Shown one piece after another: positions 24,643 to 33,020 of a stretch of 64,000 nt of DNA. The translations under genes and the position numbers were made by a program. Each line of letters opens with the position of its first letter. Position 1 is the first letter of the stretch. The notes under the pieces were generated by a model, which made no database searches, was not told the origin of the DNA, and worked only from the letters and a program-made list of their open reading frames with translations. Source of the DNA: CAG-826 sp964583155 (GTDB lineage Bacteria > Bacillota_I > Bacilli_A > RFN20 > CAG-826); the NCBI GenBank assembly GCA_964583155.1, contig CAZOUY010000004.1, positions 36,626-100,625 on the forward strand, in the 5' to 3' direction.

Positions 24643-27279
24643 ATGCTTAGATTTCATAATGTGTCATATGGTTATCAAAAAGATGACCTGATTCTCGATA
24701 CGATAAATATCCAATTACCTAATTGCGGATTGATATTGATTACCGGACCATCGGGATCAGGTAAAACGACCTTTTTATCGTTGATTCAAGGAATTATCAA
24801 GCCACAAAAGGGCGACATCATCTTTAATGGCCGAGTAATCAATCGTATGAGTGTGAAGGAAAATCAGGATTATCGTTTATTCACTTGTAGTATGGTCTAT
24901 CAATCGGATGCTTTAATTAATGATCTTTCGATCGAGCAGAACTTTAATCTTTTTAGGGAGTGCACGACCAAAGAAACGCCTAACTATCAAGCGCTTATCG
25001 ATCAAGTTCATTTGCCCAAAAGTCTGCAAACGAAGGTTGGGTTACTATCAGGAGGAGAAAAACAAAGAGTCGCTATTGCCCGTAGCTTATTGTTTGCACC
25101 ACAGATTTTCCTTTTGGATGAGCCGACTTCTTCTTTAGATGACCAAAATGCATGCCAAATAATGGATCTTTTAAAAGAATTGTCGAAACGATGTCTCATC
25201 ATTATGGTTACACATGATATGCGATTTATCGATAAGTATGCCGATTATCACTATGAGTTAAAAGAAGGAAAACTAGTATTAACTTATCAAAATACTAGTA
25301 CAATAGTAGAAAGAAAATTAGTACCTAGTGTTGTATATCATCGGAAAAATCCGCATCGCTTTCTTTTGACATATGTCTTTAATAAAATCAAAATTAAGAG
25401 AGGTCGCACGCTTTTTTCTGTTTTTTTCTTGATGATAACCATTTTATTTGGCTTAATGAGTGTAACCATCATCGAGAGCATGGAAAAGGAGCTTTTAACC
25501 AGCTTTTCATCATTGACCGAAAAGGCGCAATTTCAAATGTATGTGACGAATGATAATGAAGAGGACAATCGTTATAGCGTTTCTCTTGATTACGCTCAAG
25601 AGCTAAGAAAAAATGTCACGGAAATAGAAGATATCATGACCTTTTATGAAGACGATTTATCCTTATTTTTTCCTGATCGCAATGAGTGTCGCTTACTGGT
25701 TGAAGGTAAACCATTACTACCGGGCATTAGAATGCAAGAGATCAATGAATTTCATCTTTTAAAGGAAAAAGAACATGAATGTTATCCTTATCTTCATAGC
25801 TTAGCGGACGATGAAATTGTTTTAGGATTACCTTCGGATGTTATGAAAAGAATCGGTCAATATTTGGATATTCCCTTTCCGACCTATGAAAAAATCGGTA
25901 AACGACTACAGAATGACAATATTAGCATTGTTTTTTATATGAAAAATATAGATTGGGACTATGAAAATGAAGAAATATTCCGGATCTGTGGCATTGTGGA
26001 AAGCACTAAGCCCAGTATTTTTCATAGCAATCCCTTCTTTAATGAGTGCGTTTTGGAGGAGCGTTTACGCCTGCTTTCGACGCTTTCATGGTTTGAAGAA
26101 ATTGAATTTCCGTGGACCTTAAGGAAAAGATATGTAGCTTTATGTCAACAAAATTTGGAATCAATTATTTTCAATCATCCGATATATTACACCTGCTTGG
26201 TCGATGAAATTAACAAGAGCTACACGGAATGGCGCCATTATGCTTTGAGCTACAATAACATCTCCTATATCGCAAGCTATGATGTGCTACGCATACTAAA
26301 TCAAGAAGAGTATATTACTGGCGCCCTTTATGGATCGAGCAAAGGCTATCAAATTATCAACGAAACCATCGTTCAAGGTATGCCAGGATACTTTTTTCTG
26401 TCCGATGATTTAGAGCAACTAAATGATGTCGAATATAATATTATGCATGAAAGCCATTATTCGCTTCCGGAGACGATATTTTCTAATAGTATTCTCACAC
26501 CCAGCAATAATACTTTGCGGATATGCGCAAATAAGAATAAACCAGAGCTCTTTGGAATATCAAAAGCCCTAGCGGATTATTACCATTTGCAAGAAAAGGA
26601 CACATTATACTATCTTTATGTTGATCTTAACGCACAGCCGGAATTCATCTATGGAACGGAACAAGTGGATTACATTGATTTCACTCGGACAGAAGAGCTT
26701 TATGTTGATAATCAATGGCTGAACTCTCTTTTTTTACAAGCCAAAAGCATCACATCATCATATCTAAGACCAATGACAATCAATTTTTATGTGGATGACG
26801 TAAATCATGTCGATCATGTGATCGATCATTGCCGTCAGCTTTATAATAATTATACCTTTTCCGATGCGGTAAGTATTTTTCAAAATCGGATTCAAAAGAC
26901 AACATCTTCAATTGAAAAGGTGATGCTTGGCATTATTGTATGGATGATGGTTTTAACCTCCTTTCTTATCCGCGTGGTTCATCGGCTTTATCTGATGGAA
27001 ATGGATCATGATATCCGATGGATGGTAAAATTGGGAATCGGTTCATCAATTCCTAAGAAGGTGGCGTTTATAGCCCATTTGTTGATTTTTGGAGGCGCTA
27101 CGATTTTGGCGCTTATCTATTTTGGATTCATCGTGATGATTTTTAAAATACCGCGCTTTTTAGCGTTACTACCTTTTGGAATAGTTATAAATGGTCAAAC
27201 TATAGGCTCTTTAATATTGTTTTTATCCATATTATATGGTGTTACTTTTCCTTTTTATTTCAAGAAGGTGCGTACATGA
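24643..27279 (+). CDS. ABC ATPase fused to an FtsX-type permease
   Basis: The 878-residue protein joins an N-terminal ATPase (residues 1-205: GPSGSGKTT, LSGGEKQR, IFLLDEPTSSLDD, VTHDM) to a permease. The permease has a membrane helix near residues 255-277, an extracytoplasmic domain of roughly 480 residues and three C-terminal helices (from about 765). This is the MacB arrangement. Together with the two previous genes it forms a transporter with two different ATPases and two different permeases. The large external domain is rich in aromatic and charged residues and I do not recognise it. Substrate unknown. Confidence 0.85.
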   Translation: MLRFHNVSYGYQKDDLILDTINIQLPNCGLILITGPSGSGKTTFLSLIQGIIKPQKGDIIFNGRVINRMSVKENQDYRLFTCSMVYQSDALINDLSIEQNFNLFRECTTKETPNYQALIDQVHLPKSLQTKVGLLSGGEKQRVAIARSLLFAPQIFLLDEPTSSLDDQNACQIMDLLKELSKRCLIIMVTHDMRFIDKYADYHYELKEGKLVLTYQNTSTIVERKLVPSVVYHRKNPHRFLLTYVFNKIKIKRGRTLFSVFFLMITILFGLMSVTIIESMEKELLTSFSSLTEKAQFQMYVTNDNEEDNRYSVSLDYAQELRKNVTEIEDIMTFYEDDLSLFFPDRNECRLLVEGKPLLPGIRMQEINEFHLLKEKEHECYPYLHSLADDEIVLGLPSDVMKRIGQYLDIPFPTYEKIGKRLQNDNISIVFYMKNIDWDYENEEIFRICGIVESTKPSIFHSNPFFNECVLEERLRLLSTLSWFEEIEFPWTLRKRYVALCQQNLESIIFNHPIYYTCLVDEINKSYTEWRHYALSYNNISYIASYDVLRILNQEEYITGALYGSSKGYQIINETIVQGMPGYFFLSDDLEQLNDVEYNIMHESHYSLPETIFSNSILTPSNNTLRICANKNKPELFGISKALADYYHLQEKDTLYYLYVDLNAQPEFIYGTEQVDYIDFTRTEELYVDNQWLNSLFLQAKSITSSYLRPMTINFYVDDVNHVDHVIDHCRQLYNNYTFSDAVSIFQNRIQKTTSSIEKVMLGIIVWMMVLTSFLIRVVHRLYLMEMDHDIRWMVKLGIGSSIPKKVAFIAHLLIFGGATILALIYFGFIVMIFKIPRFLALLPFGIVINGQTIGSLILFLSILYGVTFPFYFKKVRT

Positions 27280-27529
27280 TGATATATTAAAAACACATAG
27301 AATCAATAATGCACACCTGCTTTATTTTGAAAAATTCTCGTCCTTTGCTTTTTTATAAAAGACAAAAAATGCTCTTCATAATAGGCTTAATACCGACGAT
27401 TTTGCCAAAAATACACTATAAAAAATAATATTTTGGTGATTTTTATGGTATTTTTATTTGAATAGTGCTAATATAATATTACAAGTAAAAGAGGAAACTC
27501 TAAGATTTGAGAAAGGTTTTTAGGTAGAT
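27280..27529 (+). promoter_or_regulatory. Intergenic region with the cold shock gene promoter and leader
   Basis: About 250 bases without a gene. TATAAT at 27472-27477, in the context TGCTAATATAAT, is the likely -10, leaving a transcribed leader of about 45 bases before the cold shock gene. The rest is AT-rich and shows no terminator for the preceding transporter genes that I can identify. Confidence 0.5.
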
Positions 27530-27727
27530 ATGAAGGGTAAAGTCAAAATGTTTAATGCGGAAAAGGGCTACGGTTTCATTCGTACTGAGGAAGGCAAAGA
27601 CGTCTTTTTCCACTACACATCCTTAGTTATGGACTCCTATAAGACTGCAGAAGCAGGCGAAGAGGTCGAATTTGATGTTGAAGAATCCGAACGCGGTCCA
27701 AGAGCAACAAACATTCATAAGTTATAA
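27530..27727 (+). CDS. csp: Cold shock protein (CspA family)
   Basis: This 65-residue single OB-fold RNA chaperone has the RNP1 motif KGYGFI and RNP2 VFFHYT, with the usual KMFNAEKGYGF start and a conserved GPRATNI C-terminus. Such proteins bind single-stranded RNA and melt structures at low temperature or in general. It stands alone between its own promoter and a terminator. Confidence 0.95.
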   Translation: MKGKVKMFNAEKGYGFIRTEEGKDVFFHYTSLVMDSYKTAEAGEEVEFDVEESERGPRATNIHKL

Positions 27728-27750
27728 GCTATAATTAACTAACAAGTGTT

Positions 27751-27776
27751 AAAAAGTCGCGGAATGCGACTTTTTT
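27751..27776 (+). terminator. Terminator of the cold shock gene
   Basis: AAAAAGTCGC pairs with GCGACTTTTT around a 5-base loop, followed by T residues, about 25 bases after the stop. Confidence 0.88.
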
Positions 27777-27823
27777 ATTTCGACTAATTACGATATACTT
27801 ATACATGAAAAGGAAGTGTCTTT

Positions 27824-28930
27824 ATGTCTTACAAAGCAGGAATTGTTGGATTACCAAATGTCGGTAAATCTACTTTATTTAATGCCATTACCAATTCACA
27901 TGTTGAAGCGGCTAATTATCCCTTCGCGACGATTAAACCAAATACTGGTGTCGTGGCGGTTCCTGATCAAAGATTGGATCATCTATCAAATCTATTTAAT
28001 CCCCGCCGAACCATTTATACAACCTTTGAGTTTTATGATATTGCGGGTTTAGTTAAGGGAGCTAGTCAAGGTGAAGGATTGGGAAATCAATTTTTAGCCA
28101 ATATCCGCGAATGCGATGCTATTGTTCATGTTGTTCGCTGTTTTGAAAATAATGAAATAATCCATGTTGAAAATACAATCGATCCTCAACGTGACATCGA
28201 TATTATCAATTTAGAATTAGTGATGGCGGATTTAGAATCGGTCAATAAAAGATTAGGCAAAGTCGAGAATAAGGCACGAGTTACCAAAGATAAGGAAGCA
28301 AGCTATGAGGTGTCCTTGCTTAAGCCCTTAAAAGAGGCCTTAGAAAAGGGGCTACCGGCACGTTTTATTGATTTTCCAAAGGAAGATGCTCAATATGTAA
28401 AAAGCAATTTCTTCTTATTAACCATGAAGCCGGTCATCTATGTCGCTAATATTGCCGAGGATGATTTAGCTTCTCCAGAGCAATGCGGATATTTTAAAGT
28501 GGTCCAAGAGATCGCTAAAAAAGAAAAAGCGATTGCGATTGCTGTTTCTTGTGAAACAGAGTATCAATTATCTTCGCTTTCGAAGGAAGATAAAAAAGAG
28601 TATTTAGATGCTATCGGTGCTCAATATTCGGGTCTTGAATTAGTTATTCAAAGTGCGTACTCCTTGCTTGATTTATCCACCTTTTTTACGGTGGGTGAGG
28701 ATGAATGTCGGGCGTGGACTTTTAAAAAAGGAATGTTAGCTCCGCAATGCGCCGGGGTTATTCATAGCGATTTCGAGAGAGGATTCATTAAAGCGGAGGT
28801 TTATACCTATGATGATATGATGAAATATCAAAGTGAGCAAGCGGTACGTGAAGCGGGTAAGCTAAGGATTGAAGGCAAGGATTACGTAGCGCAAGATGGC
28901 GATATTATGCATTTCCGCTTCAATGTTTAA
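27824..28930 (+). CDS. ychF: Redox-regulated ATPase YchF (Obg family)
   Basis: YchF is an Obg-family P-loop protein that binds ATP and associates with ribosomes. The 368-residue protein begins with GIVGLPNVGKSTLFNAIT, has the G2/G3 region FYDIAGLVKGASQGEGLGN, a coiled-coil middle and the C-terminal TGS domain with FTVGEDECRAWTFKKG. Full length for the family. It lies 13 bases before ispF. Confidence 0.96.
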   Translation: MSYKAGIVGLPNVGKSTLFNAITNSHVEAANYPFATIKPNTGVVAVPDQRLDHLSNLFNPRRTIYTTFEFYDIAGLVKGASQGEGLGNQFLANIRECDAIVHVVRCFENNEIIHVENTIDPQRDIDIINLELVMADLESVNKRLGKVENKARVTKDKEASYEVSLLKPLKEALEKGLPARFIDFPKEDAQYVKSNFFLLTMKPVIYVANIAEDDLASPEQCGYFKVVQEIAKKEKAIAIAVSCETEYQLSSLSKEDKKEYLDAIGAQYSGLELVIQSAYSLLDLSTFFTVGEDECRAWTFKKGMLAPQCAGVIHSDFERGFIKAEVYTYDDMMKYQSEQAVREAGKLRIEGKDYVAQDGDIMHFRFNV

Positions 28931-28942
28931 GAGGAAAGAACT

Positions 28943-29422
28943 ATGTATAGAATAGGATATGCCAAAGATATTCATGCTTTAAAGGCTCATCGCGCGCTTA
29001 TTTTAGCCGGCGTGAAAATTCCTTTTTCCTTAGGACTAGATGGGCATAGCGATGCGGATGTCGTTTTTCATGCGATTACCGAATCCATTTTTGGTGCTTT
29101 AGCGGTCGGTGATTTAGGAAGCCATTTTCCAACCAACGATGATCGATATTTAAATTGCGATTCATCATATTTTGTTGAGCAAGCCTTTAAAATAATGGAT
29201 GAAAGAGGTTATCAAATCAATAATATCGATGTCATGATTGTCGCCGAAAAGCCAAAATTAGCGCCTTATATTCAACAAATGCGTGAAAATGTTGCGCGTT
29301 TGTTACAAACGGATCTTCAAAATGTTTCCATTAAGGCGGGCACTAACGAAGGGCAGGATGCTCTTGGCCGCAATGAAGCGATAGAAGCGATTGCCATTGT
29401 GATGTTAAAAAGAAAAGACTAG
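28943..29422 (+). CDS. ispF: 2-C-methyl-D-erythritol 2,4-cyclodiphosphate synthase
   Basis: IspF cyclises the CDP-ME2P intermediate in the non-mevalonate isoprenoid pathway. The 159-residue protein has the zinc-binding D-x-H (KDIHAL), GHSDADVVFHAI with the third zinc histidine, the GDLGSHFP segment and a C-terminal GTNEGQDALGRNEAIEA. Another gene of the same pathway, ispD, is present at 46270, so the MEP route is encoded. It follows ychF directly. Confidence 0.96.
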   Translation: MYRIGYAKDIHALKAHRALILAGVKIPFSLGLDGHSDADVVFHAITESIFGALAVGDLGSHFPTNDDRYLNCDSSYFVEQAFKIMDERGYQINNIDVMIVAEKPKLAPYIQQMRENVARLLQTDLQNVSIKAGTNEGQDALGRNEAIEAIAIVMLKRKD

Positions 29423-29475
29423 GAAGACTCTATTTTTTAGAGGCTTGATGATTATAAATCATTATAAGTACTAAT

Positions 29476-29520
29476 AAAAACGGGAAAATATTGTATTTCA
29501 CCGTGTTTCCCCGTTTTTTT
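29476..29520 (+). terminator. Terminator of ychF-ispF
   Basis: AAAAACGGG near 29476 pairs with CCCGTTTTT ending in a T run to 29520. The loop is long and may hold further pairs. Confidence 0.75.
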
Positions 29521-29658
29521 ATATTTTTTCATATTGCCGCGTAAGTAGATTTTTTAAATTTGATAACTATTTTAGCACCATAATTAAGACAATATACATA
29601 AGCATAGGAAAGTGGTGCCTTTGCTATAAAAATGATTCATTTCTATCGACGATAATAA

Positions 29659-29686
29659 GAGATATTTTGCTTGATGGGAATATCTC
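29659..29686. repeat. Inverted repeat downstream of the GNAT gene
   Basis: GAGATATT (29659-29666) and AATATCTC (29679-29686) are perfect complements with a 12-base spacer. It lies just past the 3' end of the minus-strand GNAT gene and may end its transcript, although the T run is poor. Confidence 0.4.
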
Positions 29687-29711
29687 ATACCCTTATGCAA
29701 ATTTGCATTTA

Positions 29712-30293
29712 CTATCTATGTTCTTCTCCATTAAAGAAGTAGCCTAGATTGATTCTTACTTCTCGTCTTTTAATATCATTGTTTGTATAACAACATGTGT
29801 CAAAACCAATCAATTCAAAGCCTTCGTGAAGATAAAAACCTATTGCGTTCGTATTACATGATTGTGTTTCCAAAATTATGGCCCGCTTTTTTTGGCATAT
29901 GGCGATCTCTTTGGCTTTATCTATCAGCCTTTTTCCGATACCTTTATTGCGGATTTCATCGGATACCCATAATTCCGTTATCATAAGTCGGTTTGACCAT
30001 TCTTCAGGGCAGACCTCTATGCAGGCTAGCAAGTCCCCACCATCACTTACCACACCATAGGCTTCCGCCTTCTCCCAATGCTCCTGATATAGGGAATCAG
30101 GAAAATCATATTCCTCTGGAGTATGAACTATTTCCTTTTCTGCCATCTTTCTAGTCAATGAAATCTTGCACCCGTTATAATCAAGGGGGTCAATTATCAA
30201 ATCATAGAAACTATCGTTTTTAGTTACTAATGGTATGGCTACACCTTTCCAGGTTTCCTTAGGTAATTCTATTATTTCAAAATTGCTATCCAT
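29712..30293 (-). CDS. GNAT N-acetyltransferase, streptothricin-acetyltransferase-like
   Basis: The 193-residue protein has a C-terminal GNAT domain with the acetyl-CoA loop IRNKGIGKRLIDKA and the LETQSCNTNAIGFYLHEGF segment. This is the pattern of streptothricin acetyltransferases and related acetyltransferases common in gut Clostridia. Substrate cannot be told from sequence, so an antibiotic resistance role is only a possibility. It stands alone, opposite to the neighbouring genes, next to about 370 bases containing what look like gene remnants, which hints at acquisition by transfer. Confidence 0.75.
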   Translation of the reverse strand: MDSNFEIIELPKETWKGVAIPLVTKNDSFYDLIIDPLDYNGCKISLTRKMAEKEIVHTPEEYDFPDSLYQEHWEKAEAYGVVSDGGDLLACIEVCPEEWSNRLMITELWVSDEIRNKGIGKRLIDKAKEIAICQKKRAIILETQSCNTNAIGFYLHEGFELIGFDTCCYTNNDIKRREVRINLGYFFNGEEHR

Positions 30294-30669
30294 CAGGCTA
30301 CCTCCAAATTATGATTTATCCGTTTGTATGTCAAATATCATAGCATTCATTCATGAATTTTTCAATTATAGTACTATCCTATATAAAATAGCCAAATCGT
30401 TTATACTCGTAACGGTTAAGAAGAGCAGGCTATAACTGCCATTGATAAGTACGGAGATCACTACTTATATTGCGGACAAGATTGTATAAGCAACGAATTA
30501 TTCTGCGATCGAATATTATAATATTTTTCATCTGTTTATAGCAATTTTATATCATTATGGGAAATCTAGGAAAGCATAAAGAATATTGTAATTTCAAATT
30601 CCTTAATAGGTGCAAAAGATGGTACTTACCATGATTTTCAAGATGTAATGATTTTAAGCAAATCAAATA
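30294..30669. other. Gene-free stretch with possible decayed coding remnants
   Basis: No intact gene is seen. On the plus strand, a frame around 30430-30520 reads AIDKYGDHYLYCGQDC and then a stop. Another frame ending near 30690 reads SLIGAKDGTYHDFQDVMILS and runs into the end of the facing PBP gene; a TAG lies in the same frame a little upstream. Both read more like protein than random sequence, so I take them as fragments of lost genes. This is a weak call. Confidence 0.3.
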
Positions 30670-32529
30670 CTACTTTTTATAATATGTAAATGATTTTACA
30701 CCCGTGGCAGATTGGTAAAAAAATGGCGTAAATTCAGTATTAGGATAGAATATATCTTTATGACGTTCCATCAAGGAATTGGCTAAATCTTGGAAGATGG
30801 TTTTGGCTATTGTGCCATCAGTGAATGGCTCATTTTCATCGTGTCCCATCCAAACACAAATGGTGTATTGAGGGTTATATCCGACTACCCAACGATCAGT
30901 ATCGGTGGTTCCGGTTTTGGCGCTAAAACGATATTTGGGAGCAAATCCCAACAAGGAAGGCGTCGCATAGCTTTTAAAGGCCGGGTCAAATGGTGAGCGT
31001 AGCATATAATTTAATTGCAAGACACTCTTCCGAGATAATGTAAAAAGCAATTGAGGTGCTTTTTGATAGATAATATTGCTATTCTGCATCGTTACTTTTC
31101 GGAAGAATCTAGGAGCATAATATGCTCCTTCACTGGCGAGTGTGTTGTAAATGCTCGCTAATTGGAGGGGAGTCATCGAATTGGTGCCTAATCCGATCGT
31201 CGGATTAGCTTGTACATCCGCGATTCCAAATAGATTCAATAGTGTTTGTAGCTTTTGTGACCCCAGTAAAAGGGTTGTTTTAGTCGCATATATATTGTCG
31301 CTCAAAGCGATCGCTTCTAGCATAGTTATTTCCTTGTTGGCATAAAGATTGCCGGCATTTTGCGGAGAATATTCCCCCACACCATTGATATAAAATGTCG
31401 TTGGCTCGCTTTTCATTTTGGTCAAAGGGGTCATTCCACTTTCAAGTCCTAAATAGTAGAGAAGGGGTTTGATCGTTGAGCCGGTCTGACGAAAGGCGTT
31501 AGTCGCCCGATTAAAAGAGCTTATTCCATAATCTTTCCCACCGATTAACGCTATTACATCTCCTGAGTATGGTTTCATAACGATAACGCTTATTTCTGAG
31601 GAAAAATGATATTTCTGAACTGTTTTTTCAACAATATTTTGAACTTCTTCATCCAGGCAAGAATAGATGCTATAACCTATTTTTTGAAAAGAATTAGTAA
31701 GAAAACCGCTATTTTCCAGTTGTTTAATCATAGCATCATAGTAGTAAAGAATTTGTTGAGAATAAGTATTGGCAAAATAAAAGTAGTAGGTTAGTTCTTG
31801 ATTGGTAGCCGTTAAGTATTCACTTTCGGTTATCATTTTTTGATTCACCATTTGTCGTAGAACCAGTTGCTTTTGTTTATTGGCGGCGTTAATATCCACT
31901 TCCGGTGAATAATAGTTCGGAGCCTTAATAATTCCTATCAGCATCGCGGCTTCCGGAAGCGATATATCGCGTGGATGTTTATGAAAGTAGTAATTACTTG
32001 CGGCATGAATTCCGTAGATATTTTGTCCAAAATAAGCACAATTTAAGTAGCCTTCTAGTATCTGCTCTTTATCGAAGGTCATTTCCAATTTTTTAGCGAT
32101 CCAAGCCTCCTTTAATTTGCGCGCTAATGATTTCTCATTATTGAGATAAAGAGTTCGGGCATATTGTTGAGTGATCGTCGATCCACCTTGGGTGATTTCA
32201 CCCTTGAATAAATTAGTGATGGCGCTTTTGATTATTCGTTGATAATCAAGACCATGGTGCTTATAAAAGCGCTTGTCCTCCGATGCTACCAAGGCATCAA
32301 CTAAATAAGGACATATATCATCCATTTCGACATAAGATGCATATTCATTGAAATGTCGGGTAAATAATAGCTTGTCTTGTTGGTTATAAACAATGGTTTC
32401 GTGAGGATGGAAAGGATAAAACGAGGGACCAATAAAGATAACAAAATTGATGAGGATTGCGATAATAAAAAGAAGGGCGGTTCCTAAAAGACCAAAGCGC
32501 CATAGAATTTTAAGCTTTTTGTGTTTCAT
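30670..32529 (-). CDS. Second class A penicillin-binding protein
   Basis: A second bifunctional peptidoglycan synthase of 619 residues. A short basic N-terminus leads to a membrane anchor (about residues 10-34). The glycosyltransferase shows EDKRFYKHHGLD and GGSTITQQYART. The transpeptidase shows STIK, SDN and AKTGTTDTDRW. The C-terminal tail after the KTG box is short, so it differs from the ponA-like protein at 2153. AAGGAGG precedes the ATG. It is divergent from ywiB-argS across a region with a perfect 20-bp palindrome. Confidence 0.92.
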   Translation of the reverse strand: MKHKKLKILWRFGLLGTALLFIIAILINFVIFIGPSFYPFHPHETIVYNQQDKLLFTRHFNEYASYVEMDDICPYLVDALVASEDKRFYKHHGLDYQRIIKSAITNLFKGEITQGGSTITQQYARTLYLNNEKSLARKLKEAWIAKKLEMTFDKEQILEGYLNCAYFGQNIYGIHAASNYYFHKHPRDISLPEAAMLIGIIKAPNYYSPEVDINAANKQKQLVLRQMVNQKMITESEYLTATNQELTYYFYFANTYSQQILYYYDAMIKQLENSGFLTNSFQKIGYSIYSCLDEEVQNIVEKTVQKYHFSSEISVIVMKPYSGDVIALIGGKDYGISSFNRATNAFRQTGSTIKPLLYYLGLESGMTPLTKMKSEPTTFYINGVGEYSPQNAGNLYANKEITMLEAIALSDNIYATKTTLLLGSQKLQTLLNLFGIADVQANPTIGLGTNSMTPLQLASIYNTLASEGAYYAPRFFRKVTMQNSNIIYQKAPQLLFTLSRKSVLQLNYMLRSPFDPAFKSYATPSLLGFAPKYRFSAKTGTTDTDRWVVGYNPQYTICVWMGHDENEPFTDGTIAKTIFQDLANSLMERHKDIFYPNTEFTPFFYQSATGVKSFTYYKK

Positions 32530-32595
32530 AATGTTTCCTCCTTATTGATATTGTGGGATAAATTCTTGGCGATATACATTAATATTTCTTTTCTT

Positions 32596-32617
32596 TATAC
32601 TTTAATTAAAGTATAAT
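32596..32617. promoter_or_regulatory. Perfect palindrome overlapping the ywiB-argS -10 region
   Basis: TATACTTTAA / TTAAAGTATA is a perfect 20-base palindrome (32596-32615). TATAAT at 32612-32617 overlaps its right end and can serve ywiB. Its symmetry gives a TATAAA-like hexamer for the divergent PBP gene as well. It may be an operator or simply two back-to-back promoters. Confidence 0.45.
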
Positions 32618-32633
32618 ATTGACGGTGAAATTC

Positions 32634-33020
32634 ATGGAAAAGAAAAGCGTACGACTGACACGAAAGCAAATTATTGATTCGGATATTACTACGGAAACGC
32701 AAATAATGGAAGCGTATGAGTTGAGTGATAATCTGAAGGTGTTTGAGTATGAGCTTGATCAGAAAAAGGTGACATTATCGATCTTGATGGAGGATGATAG
32801 TGTTATGGTGAAGATCTTGCATGATGATTACCGCGCTATAATTCCTTTGCAAATGAAAAAAATGACCGATGGAAGCTATGTCTTGAATGATAAAATTTTT
32901 CAATTTCAATTCTTTTTACACAAAATTGTTTGCAAAGGGGTTGAAATTTATATGGAATATGATATATTTTCAAAGCAAAGTGTTATTTCCAATAACACAT
33001 GGAAAATCGAGGTGATTTAA
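32634..33020 (+). CDS. ywiB: YwiB (DUF1934) family protein
   Basis: The 128-residue protein belongs to the DUF1934 family of small beta-barrel proteins of unknown function. Position just before argS, stop and start being adjacent, matches B. subtilis ywiB-argS. The pattern is alternating beta strands (VTLSILMEDDSVMVKIL, YRAIIPLQMKK). The start at 32634 is used because the ORF's earlier codon lies directly next to the -10 region. No catalytic residues are evident. Confidence 0.75.
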   Translation: MEKKSVRLTRKQIIDSDITTETQIMEAYELSDNLKVFEYELDQKKVTLSILMEDDSVMVKILHDDYRAIIPLQMKKMTDGSYVLNDKIFQFQFFLHKIVCKGVEIYMEYDIFSKQSVISNNTWKIEVI

